Source: Ruminococcus sp. AF46-10NS
GTDB lineage: Bacteria > Bacillota > Clostridia > Lachnospirales > Lachnospiraceae
Assembly: GCF_003474435.1 (NCBI RefSeq)
Contig: NZ_QRNF01000007.1
Coordinates: forward strand, 1-64,000
Length of the DNA: 64,000 nt
Reading direction: 5' to 3'
Shown here: positions 37,437 to 47,090 of the stretch, piece after piece
Numbering within the stretch: the first letter of the stretch is position 1
How the letters are laid out: each line of letters begins with the position of its first letter
Notes under the pieces: model-generated
Told to the model about the DNA's origin: nothing
The model's database searches: none
What the model saw: the letters and a program-made list of their open reading frames with translations, nothing else
Program-made: the position numbers and the translations under genes

Positions 37437-38243
37437 ATGTCAATTTATTTCAGAAATACCCCCGTCAGTGCTCCGTTTATCTTTGAATCTCTCGGCAACC
37501 ACTGGAAGCAGGATACCGTACTCCGTCCGGGCGGATACCCTTACTATCATTATCTCCAGACAGAAAAAGGCTGCGGACGCATAGAAGTACATGGGGAAAA
37601 TTATTCCCTTGGTGCCAATGAAGGGATTCTTATAGCCCCCAATGTTCCCCATTCCTATCACAGGGATTCCACCACATGGATCACCATGTTTGCCACATTT
37701 ACAGGCACTCTGGCTGGAAGCATTCCTTCCATGACAGAGAATCACGATGTTATTCTTATTGAGAAAGAACAGGGAGCGCATATCCAGAAGCTGATCTCCA
37801 ATGCTCTTCGTAAATACCACCAGCCCAGCCCGGAGCTGAAATCTCTTTCCTCGGACTGCTACAGCCTTCTGCTGAATTTCTCGGACTGTGCAGCTTCCCC
37901 GAAGATCCAGGAGAATCCTCTTTATCAGAGATACGTAGTTCCTGTAATAAAAGAAATTGAAACGAACTATCAGCTGGAACTCACAGCTGCTGAGCTGAGC
38001 CAGAGCGTATTTGTTTCTCCGCAGTATCTTTCCAGGATTTTCCGCCGTTTTTTGGGATGTTCTGTATATGAATACGTTACCATGTACCGAATCAGCAGAG
38101 CCAGAGAGCTTCTTTTATCCAATCCACACATGAAGATCCAGGATATTGCCGGAGCTGTGGGCTTCTCCGATGCCAGCCACTTTATTGCCATGTTCCGTAA
38201 GATCACAGGAATAACGCCTCTGGATTTCAGGAAGATGTATTAG
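37437..38243 (+). CDS. AraC family transcriptional regulator
   Basis: This 268-residue regulator has an N-terminal cupin-like sensing domain (about 1-150) and a C-terminal pair of helix-turn-helices: ELTAAELSQSVFVSPQYLS and IQDIAGAVGFSDASHF, ending GITPLDFRK. The ATG at 37437 follows ACAGGTG. Divergent placement indicates it activates the GH2 gene in response to a sugar; the inducer is not known. Confidence 0.88.
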   Translation: MSIYFRNTPVSAPFIFESLGNHWKQDTVLRPGGYPYYHYLQTEKGCGRIEVHGENYSLGANEGILIAPNVPHSYHRDSTTWITMFATFTGTLAGSIPSMTENHDVILIEKEQGAHIQKLISNALRKYHQPSPELKSLSSDCYSLLLNFSDCAASPKIQENPLYQRYVVPVIKEIETNYQLELTAAELSQSVFVSPQYLSRIFRRFLGCSVYEYVTMYRISRARELLLSNPHMKIQDIAGAVGFSDASHFIAMFRKITGITPLDFRKMY

Positions 38244-38262
38244 TATCTTATACGATTGACAT

Positions 38263-38321
38263 AAAAAATCCGGCGGGAAATCTCCATTGAGTTTAACTCA
38301 TGAAATTTCCTGCCGGATTTT
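38263..38321. terminator. Bidirectional terminator between araC and the lgt region
   Basis: AAAATCCGGCGGGAAAT pairs with ATTTCCTGCCGGATTTT, with one mismatch and a loop of about 20 bases. It lies directly after both the araC stop and the minus-strand small gene. Confidence 0.85.
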
Positions 38322-38329
38322 AATTTATC

Positions 38330-38509
38330 TCAGCTTTCGTAATACAGCTCAAGAATACGGTCAACTCTCTGACTGATCTCCAGATTCTTCAGAAGGTCGC
38401 TCCTGCTCATGATCTGGCTGTCCATCTTGCTGCGCTCCTTCTGCAGCTGCTGAAGAAGTGCTGCTCTCCGGGAATCCCTGGCTTCCCTCTGTATCTTGTT
38501 CTGATTCAT
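38330..38509 (-). CDS. Spo0E-like small protein
   Basis: A 59-residue frame starts at ATG 38509, 6 bases after AGGGAG, and ends 8 bases before the terminator. It is embedded in a different frame at the 3' end of lgt, overlapping it by about 150 bases. The product is helical and charged, starts MNQNKIQREAR, and ends with NLEISQRVDRILELYY. The SQ-x-x-D-R segment resembles the SQELD signature of Spo0E phosphatases, which dephosphorylate Spo0A-P and delay sporulation. No homology search was possible; the signature is a partial match (V for L). Confidence 0.55.
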   Translation of the reverse strand: MNQNKIQREARDSRRAALLQQLQKERSKMDSQIMSRSDLLKNLEISQRVDRILELYYES

Positions 38510-39479
38510 TCTTATCTCCCTGTACAGTCTCTGTTTTCACAGGTTCTGCTGTATTTTCTTTCTTTTCTGCTGCCTTCCGCTCCGCTTCATAGTCTTTCTC
38601 TATCCTGCGCCTCCTGGCTGCAGCACGTTTCCTTGTCATAATACATCTTACGGTAACGATCACTGTACATACAACGAAGAGTATGCCTGAAATGACCAGT
38701 GAAACATCAATTTCTGTTCCCGGAAAAAATATCTTATCTGTCCGGAACCACTGGATCACAGTTCTTCCCAGTCCATAACCAGCCAGATACCTCAGAAAAA
38801 TCTCTCCCTGAAATACTTTTTTCCGAAGGTGCATTGTAAGTACCAGCAGCAGGAACAGACACCAGAGGCTCTCATAAAGGAACAGCGGCTGAACCAGGAT
38901 GCAGGCTGAACCGCCCACAGTTTCCAGGTTCTCTCGCATCTTCGTTGTCACCTCACCGGCTCTCACCGCAGTCAGCGGAAGCTGCATGGAAAGGACATTA
39001 TTTGCGTATTCTCCGAAAGATTCCCTGTTAAAGAAGCTTCCCCACTTTCCTATTATCTGTCCGATGAGTACTCCCATACATGCAATATCTGCCATCTGCC
39101 AGAAAGATTTCCGGCGGATATGGCAGTACACCGCACCTCCGATCACACCGCCTAACAGCGCCCCGTAGAACATCATTCCTCCGGAACGGACATTCAGAAT
39201 CTGGCCCGGATCATTTTTATAAAGACTCCATGAAAAAGCCACATAAAGAAGCCTTGCTCCGATCACCCCTGTGATCAGTGTTATGATCGCCAGATCCAGG
39301 CATGCGTCTGCATCTTCATGGCTCCTTCGGGCTTCCAGCACTGCAAAAAAAATACCCAAAAGCATTCCTGCCGCGATCAGAATCCCATAAATCGTTATCT
39401 CGAATCCAAAAACCTCAAAAGATCTCGGCACATAATCCAAAACCAGCTTCAGTCCTGGAAACCGAATTGACATATCCAT
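38361..39479 (-). CDS. lgt: Prolipoprotein diacylglyceryl transferase
   Basis: Lgt transfers diacylglycerol to the lipobox Cys of prelipoproteins. The 372-residue protein has seven hydrophobic segments and the GKWGSFFNRESFGEY motif with the essential Arg. GGMMFYGALLGG replaces the family HGG pattern. The last 80 residues are a charged tail (EKDYEAERKAAEKKE and on). Its final 50 residues overlap the Spo0E-like gene, so the true C-terminus may be shorter if the tail contains an indel. AGGTGATTTT precedes the ATG. Confidence 0.9.
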   Translation of the reverse strand: MDMSIRFPGLKLVLDYVPRSFEVFGFEITIYGILIAAGMLLGIFFAVLEARRSHEDADACLDLAIITLITGVIGARLLYVAFSWSLYKNDPGQILNVRSGGMMFYGALLGGVIGGAVYCHIRRKSFWQMADIACMGVLIGQIIGKWGSFFNRESFGEYANNVLSMQLPLTAVRAGEVTTKMRENLETVGGSACILVQPLFLYESLWCLFLLLVLTMHLRKKVFQGEIFLRYLAGYGLGRTVIQWFRTDKIFFPGTEIDVSLVISGILFVVCTVIVTVRCIMTRKRAAARRRRIEKDYEAERKAAEKKENTAEPVKTETVQGDKNESEQDTEGSQGFPESSTSSAAAEGAQQDGQPDHEQERPSEESGDQSES

Positions 39480-39494
39480 AAAATCACCTATTTA

Positions 39495-40592
39495 TTATAC
39501 GTTGAAACGGAACAAGATCACATCTCCATCCTGAACAACATAGTCTTTTCCTTCCATGCGGACAAGACCTTTCTCTCTGGCTCCTGCGTAAGAACCACAA
39601 TCCAGAAGATCCTGATAATTTACAACCTCGGCCTTGATGAATCCACGCTCAAAGTCTGTATGGATCTTACCGGCTGCCTGTGGCGCCTTTGTTCCGATCT
39701 TGATGGTCCATGCTCTTGTCTCATCCTCACCTGCTGTCAGGAAACTCATAAGGCCAAGAAGGTGATAGCTTGCGCGTACCAGCTTCTCAAGTCCGGACTC
39801 TGTAAGTCCAAGATCCTCAAGGAACATCTTTCTCTCGTCCTCATCAAGTTCGGAGATCTCTTCCTCGATCTGAGCACAGATCACAAATACCTCACTGTTC
39901 TGTCCTGCTGCATATTCGCGTACGGCCTGAACATGGCTGTTGTTCTCACCGTCATCTGCAATGTCATCCTCTGCAACATTTGCAGCATAGATCACAGGTT
40001 TCGCAGTAAGGAGGTTGTATGTTGCAAGCCATGCATCCTCATCCTCATTCTCTGTCTCAAGAGTAATGGCAAGATTTCCCTCCTCAAGGTGTGCTTTTAC
40101 TCTCTCAAGGAATGTAAGCTCTTTGGCTGCTTCCTTATCCATACGTGCTGTCTTTGTAACTTTGGCAATTCTTCTCTCCAGGATCTCAAGATCTGAGAAA
40201 ACAAGCTCCAGATTGATCGTTTCAATATCGCGGAGCGGATCAATATTTCCGTCTACATGGACAACATTGGAGTCTTCGAAGCATCTTACAACATGAACGA
40301 TGGCATCTACTTCACGGATGTTTGCAAGGAACTGGTTTCCAAGTCCTTCACCCTTGGATGCACCTTTTACAAGTCCTGCGATATCAACGAACTCGATAAC
40401 TGCAGGTGTTACTTTCTTCGATTTATAGAAATCGCCAAGAAGGTTCAGTCTCTCATCCGGCACTGTTACAACGCCTACATTCGGGTCGATAGTACAGAAC
40501 GGATAGTTCGCAGATTCTGCTCCGGCCTTTGTCAGTGAATTAAATAATGTACTTTTTCCTACGTTAGGAAGTCCTACAATTCCTAATTTCAT
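39495..40592 (-). CDS. ychF: Redox-regulated ribosome-associated ATPase YchF
   Basis: This 365-residue Obg-family P-loop protein has G1 GLPNVGKS at 7-14, [20 protein letters not shown], and a C-terminal TGS domain ending [13 protein letters not shown]. YchF is an ATPase that binds ribosomes and takes part in stress responses in several bacteria. AAGGAG precedes the ATG. It lies 15 bases from lgt and is probably co-transcribed with it. Confidence 0.95.
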   Translation of the reverse strand: MKLGIVGLPNVGKSTLFNSLTKAGAESANYPFCTIDPNVGVVTVPDERLNLLGDFYKSKKVTPAVIEFVDIAGLVKGASKGEGLGNQFLANIREVDAIVHVVRCFEDSNVVHVDGNIDPLRDIETINLELVFSDLEILERRIAKVTKTARMDKEAAKELTFLERVKAHLEEGNLAITLETENEDEDAWLATYNLLTAKPVIYAANVAEDDIADDGENNSHVQAVREYAAGQNSEVFVICAQIEEEISELDEDERKMFLEDLGLTESGLEKLVRASYHLLGLMSFLTAGEDETRAWTIKIGTKAPQAAGKIHTDFERGFIKAEVVNYQDLLDCGSYAGAREKGLVRMEGKDYVVQDGDVILFRFNV

Positions 40593-40833
40593 TTCTCTGT
40601 ATTTCTCCTTTAAATATATAGATTTTACGGTAATTACAGATACTTCTTGATCTCAGGTGGGCCATTTTCCGGGCCATTTTATGCTTCTTTAAAGTATCTG
40701 CTGTTTCCTGTATTTTTGCCTTTCTCATCTTACCATACACAGGTGGAATACGCAACCCACCGTACTTTCAGATTTTATACTGCTTTCGTCCGTCCAAAAT
40801 TCCAGGCATAACACTGTCTGTGAGCAGGATCTG
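40593..40833. other. Intergenic region between ychF and thiN with possible small frame
   Basis: I see no clear promoter or terminator. On the minus strand, MRKAKIQETADTLKKHK and MARKMAH form a short basic frame from 40728; if one C were missing near 40661, it would end EIKKYL at 40634, giving 31 residues. There is no good ribosome site, so I do not call a gene. Confidence 0.25.
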
Positions 40834-41508
40834 CTAATCTCTCGACATGATCATAAGCAGCTGACCGCTGTCATACGTGATTTCTGCCGTCTCCTCTGCG
40901 ATTTCATTACTGACTGTAAGGCCGCTGTCCGCAACTGTAAGATGATATTTATTCAACGGATATTTAAATCCCTTCAAAGTCAGTCCGTCCACATCACCGC
41001 CAACAGTAAAAAACGAAACATATTTTCCAAACTGGGAATCCCGTTTCAGTACAGCTCCGTTTTCAGCCAGAGTTATGTAATTCCACTGATCCGCAATGGA
41101 AATATGCACGCCTTTCTCTTTTCCCATGGAAAGCAGTCCCAGATTAGCCAGAACATGATCCAGTCTTGTCCCGGTCGCGCCGAAGATCAGTATGTCCCTG
41201 GCCCCTTTTTCTATGATGTGATTGACTGCTGACTGAGTATCGGAATCATCTTTCTCCGGGCAAAGCCTGATGATCTCAAGATCTGAAAGACTTCTCATAT
41301 AGGCTTTCCCTTCTTCAGAAAGACTGTCAAAATCTCCCACTGCAAGATCCGGTGTGATCTCCGGATTTCTCATAAACCACTCCATACCTTTATCTGCAGC
41401 TACCAGCTTCAGACTTTCTCTTCCGCTTTCTTTAATTCTTTTTTTCAAAAAACCGAGGGCAAAACCATCCTGGATATTGCCCCCGCTCATTATTATCGTA
41501 TCAATCAT
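40834..41508 (-). CDS. thiN: Thiamine pyrophosphokinase
   Basis: This 224-residue enzyme transfers pyrophosphate from ATP to thiamine. Motifs GDFDSLS (about 58-64), CPEKDDSDTQ and FGATGTRLDH match the family. It starts 2 bases after rpe in a long operon of housekeeping genes, where rsgA-rpe-thiN order is conserved in Firmicutes. Confidence 0.93.
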   Translation of the reverse strand: MIDTIIMSGGNIQDGFALGFLKKRIKESGRESLKLVAADKGMEWFMRNPEITPDLAVGDFDSLSEEGKAYMRSLSDLEIIRLCPEKDDSDTQSAVNHIIEKGARDILIFGATGTRLDHVLANLGLLSMGKEKGVHISIADQWNYITLAENGAVLKRDSQFGKYVSFFTVGGDVDGLTLKGFKYPLNKYHLTVADSGLTVSNEIAEETAEITYDSGQLLMIMSRD

Positions 41509-41510
41509 TT

Positions 41511-42185
41511 TCAGTCCAGCTTTTCTTTGATATTGTGGATCTTTTCTGTGATATGTCTTACATTGGCTGCCACATCTCCCTTAAATACCCAGGAACCTGC
41601 AACCATAAAGTTGGCACCGGCACGCATAACCGTTTCAAGTGTATCATCATTGATACCACCGTCCACCTGAATATCAACATCCAGATTCTCTTCGTCAATA
41701 AGCTCTCGAAGCTCCTGGATCTTCTCTGTGCACTCATCCATGTATTTCTGTCCGCCAAATCCCGGCTGAACAGTCATCACAAGAACCATATCCACATCTT
41801 CGAGAAGATGGCTGATGTCATTTACCGGTGTGGATGGCTTAATGGAAACTGCTGCTTTCACTCCTGCTGCCTTGATCTGCTCCAGTGTACGTTCCAGATC
41901 CTCACAGGCCTCTGCATGAACTGTAATGGAATCTGCTCCACACTCTACAAAATCACGTATATATCTCTCCGGTTCTGTTACCATCAAATGTACGTCGAAA
42001 AACATGTTGGATTCTTTTCGGATTGATTTGATCACGGGCATTCCAAAGGATATGCTCGGAACAAAATCCCCATCCATAACATCAATATGCAGATATTCTA
42101 CGCCTTCTTTTTCCAGAATTTTAATCTGTTCTCCCAGTCGGTTAAAATCTGCTGATAAAATCGACGGGCACAATCGGTATTCCAT
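41511..42185 (-). CDS. rpe: Ribulose-phosphate 3-epimerase
   Basis: This 224-residue TIM-barrel enzyme interconverts ribulose 5-phosphate and xylulose 5-phosphate. SILSADF (8-14), HIDVMDGDFVP with metal-binding His/Asp, and QVDGGIN are present. Its AAAGGAG site is in the end of rsgA. Confidence 0.96.
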   Translation of the reverse strand: MEYRLCPSILSADFNRLGEQIKILEKEGVEYLHIDVMDGDFVPSISFGMPVIKSIRKESNMFFDVHLMVTEPERYIRDFVECGADSITVHAEACEDLERTLEQIKAAGVKAAVSIKPSTPVNDISHLLEDVDMVLVMTVQPGFGGQKYMDECTEKIQELRELIDEENLDVDIQVDGGINDDTLETVMRAGANFMVAGSWVFKGDVAANVRHITEKIHNIKEKLD

Positions 42186-42188
42186 GAC

Positions 42189-43066
42189 TCAGTATCTCCT
42201 TTTCTCTTTTAATTCCTGGTGCAGCTCCAGGTAATCTTCATACCGGAGTCTGCTGATCTTATTGTTCTCAAGGGCTTCCTTTACGGCACAGCCCGGTTCG
42301 TGTATATGACGACAGCCCTGGAAACGGCACTGATCTTCATATCTCCGGAACTCAGGAAAATATTCCTTCAGTTCCTGCTCCTCCATGTTCTCAATGTCCA
42401 GGGAGGAAAATCCCGGCGTATCCACAAGAAATGTATCCTGCGCCACCGGTATGATCTGTGCATGACGGGTGGTGTGCTTACCACGTTTCAGCTTACGGCT
42501 GATCTCACCGGTCTCCATTTCCACCTCTTCCTGGAGAGAATTGGTAAGAGACGACTTGCCAACACCGGAAGGCCCTGCCACTACAGTCGTCTTGCCTTTC
42601 AGCACTTCTTCGATCTCGCCAAGGCCTTCGCCTTTCAGCGCACTTGACATGATCACCCGATAGCCGCAGCTCTGGTATGTCTCACAGAGAAATTCCAGTT
42701 CTTCCGCTGTTGCCAGATCTTTTTTATTAAAACAAATGACAGCCGGAACATCTTCCCGTTCCATCATGATCAGGAATCGGTCCAGAAGCATGAAATTTGG
42801 CTTCGGGTTATCCATGGCAAAGATCACCAGTGCCTGATCCACATTGGCTACTGCCGGACGGATCAGAGAATTCTTACGTTTATGGATCTCTGTCACACTT
42901 CCTTCCAGCTCCTTTTCATCCAGAACTGTGATGTCCACATTATCACCAACCAGAGGTTTGAACTTGTCCTTTCGGAAAATCCCCTTGGCTCTGCATTCAT
43001 ATGTATTGCGTCTTCTGCGTATACATAGTAGAATCCGGCAATACCTTTTATAATTTTTCCCTGCAT
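42189..43066 (-). CDS. rsgA: Ribosome small subunit-dependent GTPase RsgA (frameshifted near 43006)
   Basis: RsgA is a circularly permuted GTPase that matures the 30S subunit. The start at 43066 (MQGKIIKGIAGFYYV) follows the prkC stop directly. The first frame breaks after AEDA; adding one A (GCAATAC to GCAAATAC) gives NTYECRAKGIFRKDKFKP and joins the main frame. The remainder has NKKDL (G4), GPSGVGKSSL (G1), DTPGF (G3) and the C-terminal zinc-site residues in CRFQGCRHIHEPGC. Restored length is 292 residues. Confidence 0.92.
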
Positions 43067-43067
43067 A

Positions 43068-45302
43068 TCACTCAGCTTTCTTAAATGTGACTGTGTAGGT
43101 TCCAAGCTGCTGATAGTTTCCGTTTACCTGCTCATATAGATAAATAGTACCGCTTGTCACACCTTCAGCACCGGAAATATCCAGCTGATATGGGAAAGTT
43201 ATATTCTGTCCGTCAATAACTGTAGATGCTTTCGGCTCTCCATTTACATCCTGGATCAGTTCCAGACGGATGACTCCTCCGTTATATCCGGACGGAGTAT
43301 CCAAAGTCTGCGTACATTTCCAACCGGTATTAGCATTATCTACAGTGCTTGTTGTGCTGTCTGCAGAAACTGTACTGTCTGTAGCGGCAGTACTATCTGC
43401 TGCTGTACTATCTGCAGATGCTGCACTATCCACGGCGGATGTGCTGTCTGCAGATGCTGTACTGTCTGCTGCCGGTGCCTGGTCTCCAGAGCTGATAGTA
43501 AGATGAATCGGCTGATCAGGATCTGCTGCTGAATAAGCCTCAGGATCCTGTGCGATAACAGTCCCTGCTGCCTCTGTACTCTGCTGCTCTGTGATCTGAA
43601 TATCAATAAATTTACCTAAAGTGGTAAGTGCATCATCCTTGGTCATTCCAACAACACTTGGAACCTCTGCATTATCACCGTAGTCAACCCCACGGCTGAC
43701 TGTCAGCGTTACGGAAGAACCACTCTGCACAGATGTACCGGCTGCCGGCTCTACACTGTATACATATCCGGGATCCACAAGTGCATATCCATTATCATCC
43801 GTATCGCTGTACTCTTTCTGAACTGTTACCTGAAGCCCCAGATCTTCCAGTGTCTGCTGTGCATCAATACCTGTACGTCCATCCAGATCCGGAATTGTAA
43901 CCTGCGCTGTTCCTGTACTTACCCAGTATTTTACAGTTGTATTCTGTGCAACCTGTGTTCCTGCTGCTGTCTCCTGACGTGAGATCTTGCCTTTCTCCTG
44001 GTCAGAGGCCTCCTCACCAGCCATCTGCACGCCAAGGTGTGCCTCATTTGCAAGAGTTTTGGCCTCTTCCTCTGTCTTTCCTATAAGATTCGGAACAGTT
44101 GCCATTGCTGTGCTAGAAGTATCTTCTGTCTTTTCTTTCTGTGTATCGTTCGTCTTGCCAGTTGTTCCGAAAAGTCCTGCTGCACGTCCAAGTACAACAA
44201 CCAGAACGATCAGAAGTACTGCACCGCCGATAAGAGCTGCGATCGTCAGACCTCTTCCGGAGCCATGTTCCTTTTTCTTTTCAGATTTCTGTCTGGATTT
44301 CAGCTTATAATCATCCTCTGCATCATCATAATCATTATCATCGTATTTCTCTTCTTCAAGAGCTTCGATCTCCTGCTTGAGACTCTGTTTCGGTGTATTC
44401 TTGATTTCACCAAGTTCTTCCTCTGAGATTACAACTGTCTTCGCATCATTGTCCACAGTTGTAAGCTTCACAAAATCTCCCTGCGGATCGATCAGAGAAT
44501 GTTTCAGATCCGCGATCACATCTTCCATCCGGCTGTATCTGCGGTCAACACTCTTCTGCGTACATTTCAGAATGATCTGCTCCAGGCTGTACGGAAGATC
44601 TGGTGTGTAAACACTTGGTGGAACCATTTCTTCCTGAAGATGTTTAATAGCAATGGCAACGGTTGTATCCCCGTCAAAAGGAACTCTTCCTGTAACCATC
44701 TCATACAGTGTGATTCCCAGAGAATAGATGTCACTCTTCTCATCACTGTAGCCGCCTCTTACCTGCTCCGGTGAACTGTAATGAACAGATCCCATAACAT
44801 TGGAGCTGATCGTATTGGATGAAGCTGCTCTGGCAATTCCGAAATCTGTAACCTTTACCTTTCCATCTGTGGAAATAATAATGTTCTGCGGTTTCACATC
44901 TCTGTGAACGATTCCATGGTTATGTGCTGCTTCCAGTCCCATTGACACCTGAATAGCAATACTTGTTGCTTCCTTAATAGAAAGTCTGCCTTTCTTGGAA
45001 ATATATTCCTTCAGGGTGATTCCCTCTATCAGTTCCATGACAATGTAATAAACACCACCGTCATCACCTACGTCAAAAACATTGACAATATTCGGATGTG
45101 TAAGTCCGGCTGCTGCCTGGGCTTCACTTCTGAATTTCTTGATAAATGTAGTGTCCTCCCGAAACTCCGGTTTCAGGACTTTCACTGCCACAAAGCGGTT
45201 AAGCTTATGATCCATAGCCTTATAGACATCTGCCATTCCGCCAGTTCCGATTTTTCCTACGATCTCATAGCGTTCGGCTATGATCATTCCCGTCTTCAAC
45301 AT
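43068..45302 (-). CDS. prkC: PASTA-domain Ser/Thr protein kinase PrkC
   Basis: The 744-residue kinase has a cytosolic kinase domain (GTGGMADV loop 19-26, K41, HRDVKPQN 133-140, DFG 153-155), an acidic juxtamembrane region, one membrane helix (about 351-368), and three extracellular PASTA domains (about 400-463, 467-537, 546-604). Then follows a repetitive Ala-Asp-Ser-Thr linker (about 608-655) and a C-terminal beta domain (about 660-744). PASTA domains sense muropeptides or lipid II and couple wall state to division or spore germination. It overlaps stp by 7 bases; the pair is antagonistic. Confidence 0.95.
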   Translation of the reverse strand: MLKTGMIIAERYEIVGKIGTGGMADVYKAMDHKLNRFVAVKVLKPEFREDTTFIKKFRSEAQAAAGLTHPNIVNVFDVGDDGGVYYIVMELIEGITLKEYISKKGRLSIKEATSIAIQVSMGLEAAHNHGIVHRDVKPQNIIISTDGKVKVTDFGIARAASSNTISSNVMGSVHYSSPEQVRGGYSDEKSDIYSLGITLYEMVTGRVPFDGDTTVAIAIKHLQEEMVPPSVYTPDLPYSLEQIILKCTQKSVDRRYSRMEDVIADLKHSLIDPQGDFVKLTTVDNDAKTVVISEEELGEIKNTPKQSLKQEIEALEEEKYDDNDYDDAEDDYKLKSRQKSEKKKEHGSGRGLTIAALIGGAVLLIVLVVVLGRAAGLFGTTGKTNDTQKEKTEDTSSTAMATVPNLIGKTEEEAKTLANEAHLGVQMAGEEASDQEKGKISRQETAAGTQVAQNTTVKYWVSTGTAQVTIPDLDGRTGIDAQQTLEDLGLQVTVQKEYSDTDDNGYALVDPGYVYSVEPAAGTSVQSGSSVTLTVSRGVDYGDNAEVPSVVGMTKDDALTTLGKFIDIQITEQQSTEAAGTVIAQDPEAYSAADPDQPIHLTISSGDQAPAADSTASADSTSAVDSAASADSTAADSTAATDSTVSADSTTSTVDNANTGWKCTQTLDTPSGYNGGVIRLELIQDVNGEPKASTVIDGQNITFPYQLDISGAEGVTSGTIYLYEQVNGNYQQLGTYTVTFKKAE

Positions 45303-46042
45303 GTTTCCACCTCATTCGTGAATGGTTCTACCAGTACGATTGCAATATTATCCTTACCGCCATTCTGATTTGCTTCCCGAAGGAGCGCATTGCCCTTCTG
45401 ATCAATATCTGCTTCCGGATCGGATACGATTTCCCGGATCTTGGAATCTTCCACCATATTGCTCAGCCCGTCCGAACATATCAGGATCGTACAGTCTTTC
45501 TCAAGTTTCAGATCAAAGAAATCAACATCCACCGTTTTCTCTGCGCCAAGTGCCCTTGTGATAATGTTCTTATCTGGATGATTGCGTGCTTCTTCCTCAC
45601 TGATTTCACCCATTCTGACCATCTCCTGAACCAGGGAATGATCCCTGGTGATCTGCTGGATTCCGTCACTGATCACATACAAACGGCTGTCGCCAACATT
45701 GGCAACATAGGCATACTGATCTACAATAGTAGCTACCACCATAGTGGTTCCCATACCCCGGAGGTTCGCATCCTCCTGTGCACGGTTTCTGATTTCCGTA
45801 TTGGCAGCTTCAATGGCATGACGAATGACCTTTACAGGATTGTAATCCGCATCTTCACGGATTTTATCCACAAGGATCCGTACTGCATGTGAGGATGCAT
45901 AGTCACCGGCGTTATGACCTCCCATTCCGTCTGCGACTGTGAAAAGGTTAGGCAGATTTCCTACCGGGTCTTCGGACACAAATACGTAGTCCTGATTCAT
46001 CTTCCGCTTCTGCCCTACATCAGTAGCTGAGTATATCCTCAT
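45296..46042 (-). CDS. stp: PP2C-type Ser/Thr protein phosphatase
   Basis: This 248-residue PPM phosphatase has metal-binding motifs ATDVGQKRKMNQDY, VADGMGGHNAGD, VGDSRLYV, ICSDGLSN and GGKDNIAIVL. It reverses phosphorylation by PrkC, encoded next to it. It starts 1 base after the rlmN stop. Confidence 0.95.
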   Translation of the reverse strand: MRIYSATDVGQKRKMNQDYVFVSEDPVGNLPNLFTVADGMGGHNAGDYASSHAVRILVDKIREDADYNPVKVIRHAIEAANTEIRNRAQEDANLRGMGTTMVVATIVDQYAYVANVGDSRLYVISDGIQQITRDHSLVQEMVRMGEISEEEARNHPDKNIITRALGAEKTVDVDFFDLKLEKDCTILICSDGLSNMVEDSKIREIVSDPEADIDQKGNALLREANQNGGKDNIAIVLVEPFTNEVETC

Positions 46043-46043
46043 G

Positions 46044-47084
46044 TCACTTCTCGCTTTCTGTTTTTTCCATGTAACTTTTTCTTAGCTGTCCACAGGCACC
46101 GTCTATATCGCTGCCCATTTCCCTTCTAATAGTAACATTAATTCCGTATTTTTCAAGTTTTATTTTGAAATTCTCAACAGCCTGTCGAGTAGAACGGACA
46201 TAAGACCGTTCTTTGATAGGGTTTACCGGAATCAGATTTACATGGCAGTTGATCCCGCGGATACGTCCAGCAAGCTGTTTTGCATCTGCCTCGCCGTCAT
46301 TTACCCCGGCCACAAGGCTGTATTCAAAAGTAATTCTGCGTCCTGTTTTGTCAAAATAATTCCGGCAGGCATTAAGAACTTCATCCATGGAATATTTATT
46401 TGCTATCGGCATCAGCTCCCGGCGTTTTTCATCATTTGGTGCATGAAGTGAAAGTGCCAGTGTGATCTGAAGCTTCTCTTCTGCAAGATCATACATCTTC
46501 GGCACGATACCGCAGGTTGAAACAGTGACATTTCTCTGGCTGATACCAAGTCCGTTCTCATCTGTCAGGATCTTTATGAAACGGATCAGATTATCATAAT
46601 TATCCATCGGCTCCCCTGTTCCCATCACCACTACATTGGCAACGCGTTCCCCTGTATCCGCCTGGATTCTGTAAATCTGATCCAGCATCTCAGACGGTTT
46701 CAGGCATCTGGTAAGTCCTCCGATGGTAGAAGCACAGAACCGGCAGCCCATACGGCAGCCAACCTGTGATGAGATACATACTGAGTTTCCATGATGGTAT
46801 CTCATAAGAACACTCTCGATCACATTTCCATCTTCCAGCTGAAACAGGTATTTTCGTGTTTCGTCAATTTTTGAGATCCTTACATCTGCCTGGGTCAGGG
46901 CTGTGATCGGATAGACCGACAGCTTTTCCCTAAGGCCTTTGGAAAGATTCGTCATTTCATCCCAGGAGGTGACAAGCTGCTGATGCAGCCATGCGTAGAT
47001 CTGTTTTGCCCGGAAAGGCTTCTCACCGATCTCGGTCATCAGATTTTTCAGTTCCTCCAGTGTCATGGATTTTATATCTGTCAT
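46044..47084 (-). CDS. rlmN: 23S rRNA/tRNA adenine-C2 methyltransferase RlmN
   Basis: This 346-residue radical-SAM methyltransferase binds its cluster through C110, C114 and C117 (GCRMGCRFC). FEYSLVAGVNDGEAD and a near-C-terminal catalytic Cys in DGACGQLRK are present. It methylates A2503 of 23S rRNA and A37 of certain tRNAs. It sits between rsmB and stp, the usual Firmicutes order. Confidence 0.96.
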   Translation of the reverse strand: MTDIKSMTLEELKNLMTEIGEKPFRAKQIYAWLHQQLVTSWDEMTNLSKGLREKLSVYPITALTQADVRISKIDETRKYLFQLEDGNVIESVLMRYHHGNSVCISSQVGCRMGCRFCASTIGGLTRCLKPSEMLDQIYRIQADTGERVANVVVMGTGEPMDNYDNLIRFIKILTDENGLGISQRNVTVSTCGIVPKMYDLAEEKLQITLALSLHAPNDEKRRELMPIANKYSMDEVLNACRNYFDKTGRRITFEYSLVAGVNDGEADAKQLAGRIRGINCHVNLIPVNPIKERSYVRSTRQAVENFKIKLEKYGINVTIRREMGSDIDGACGQLRKSYMEKTESEK

Positions 47085-47090
47085 TTTCTG

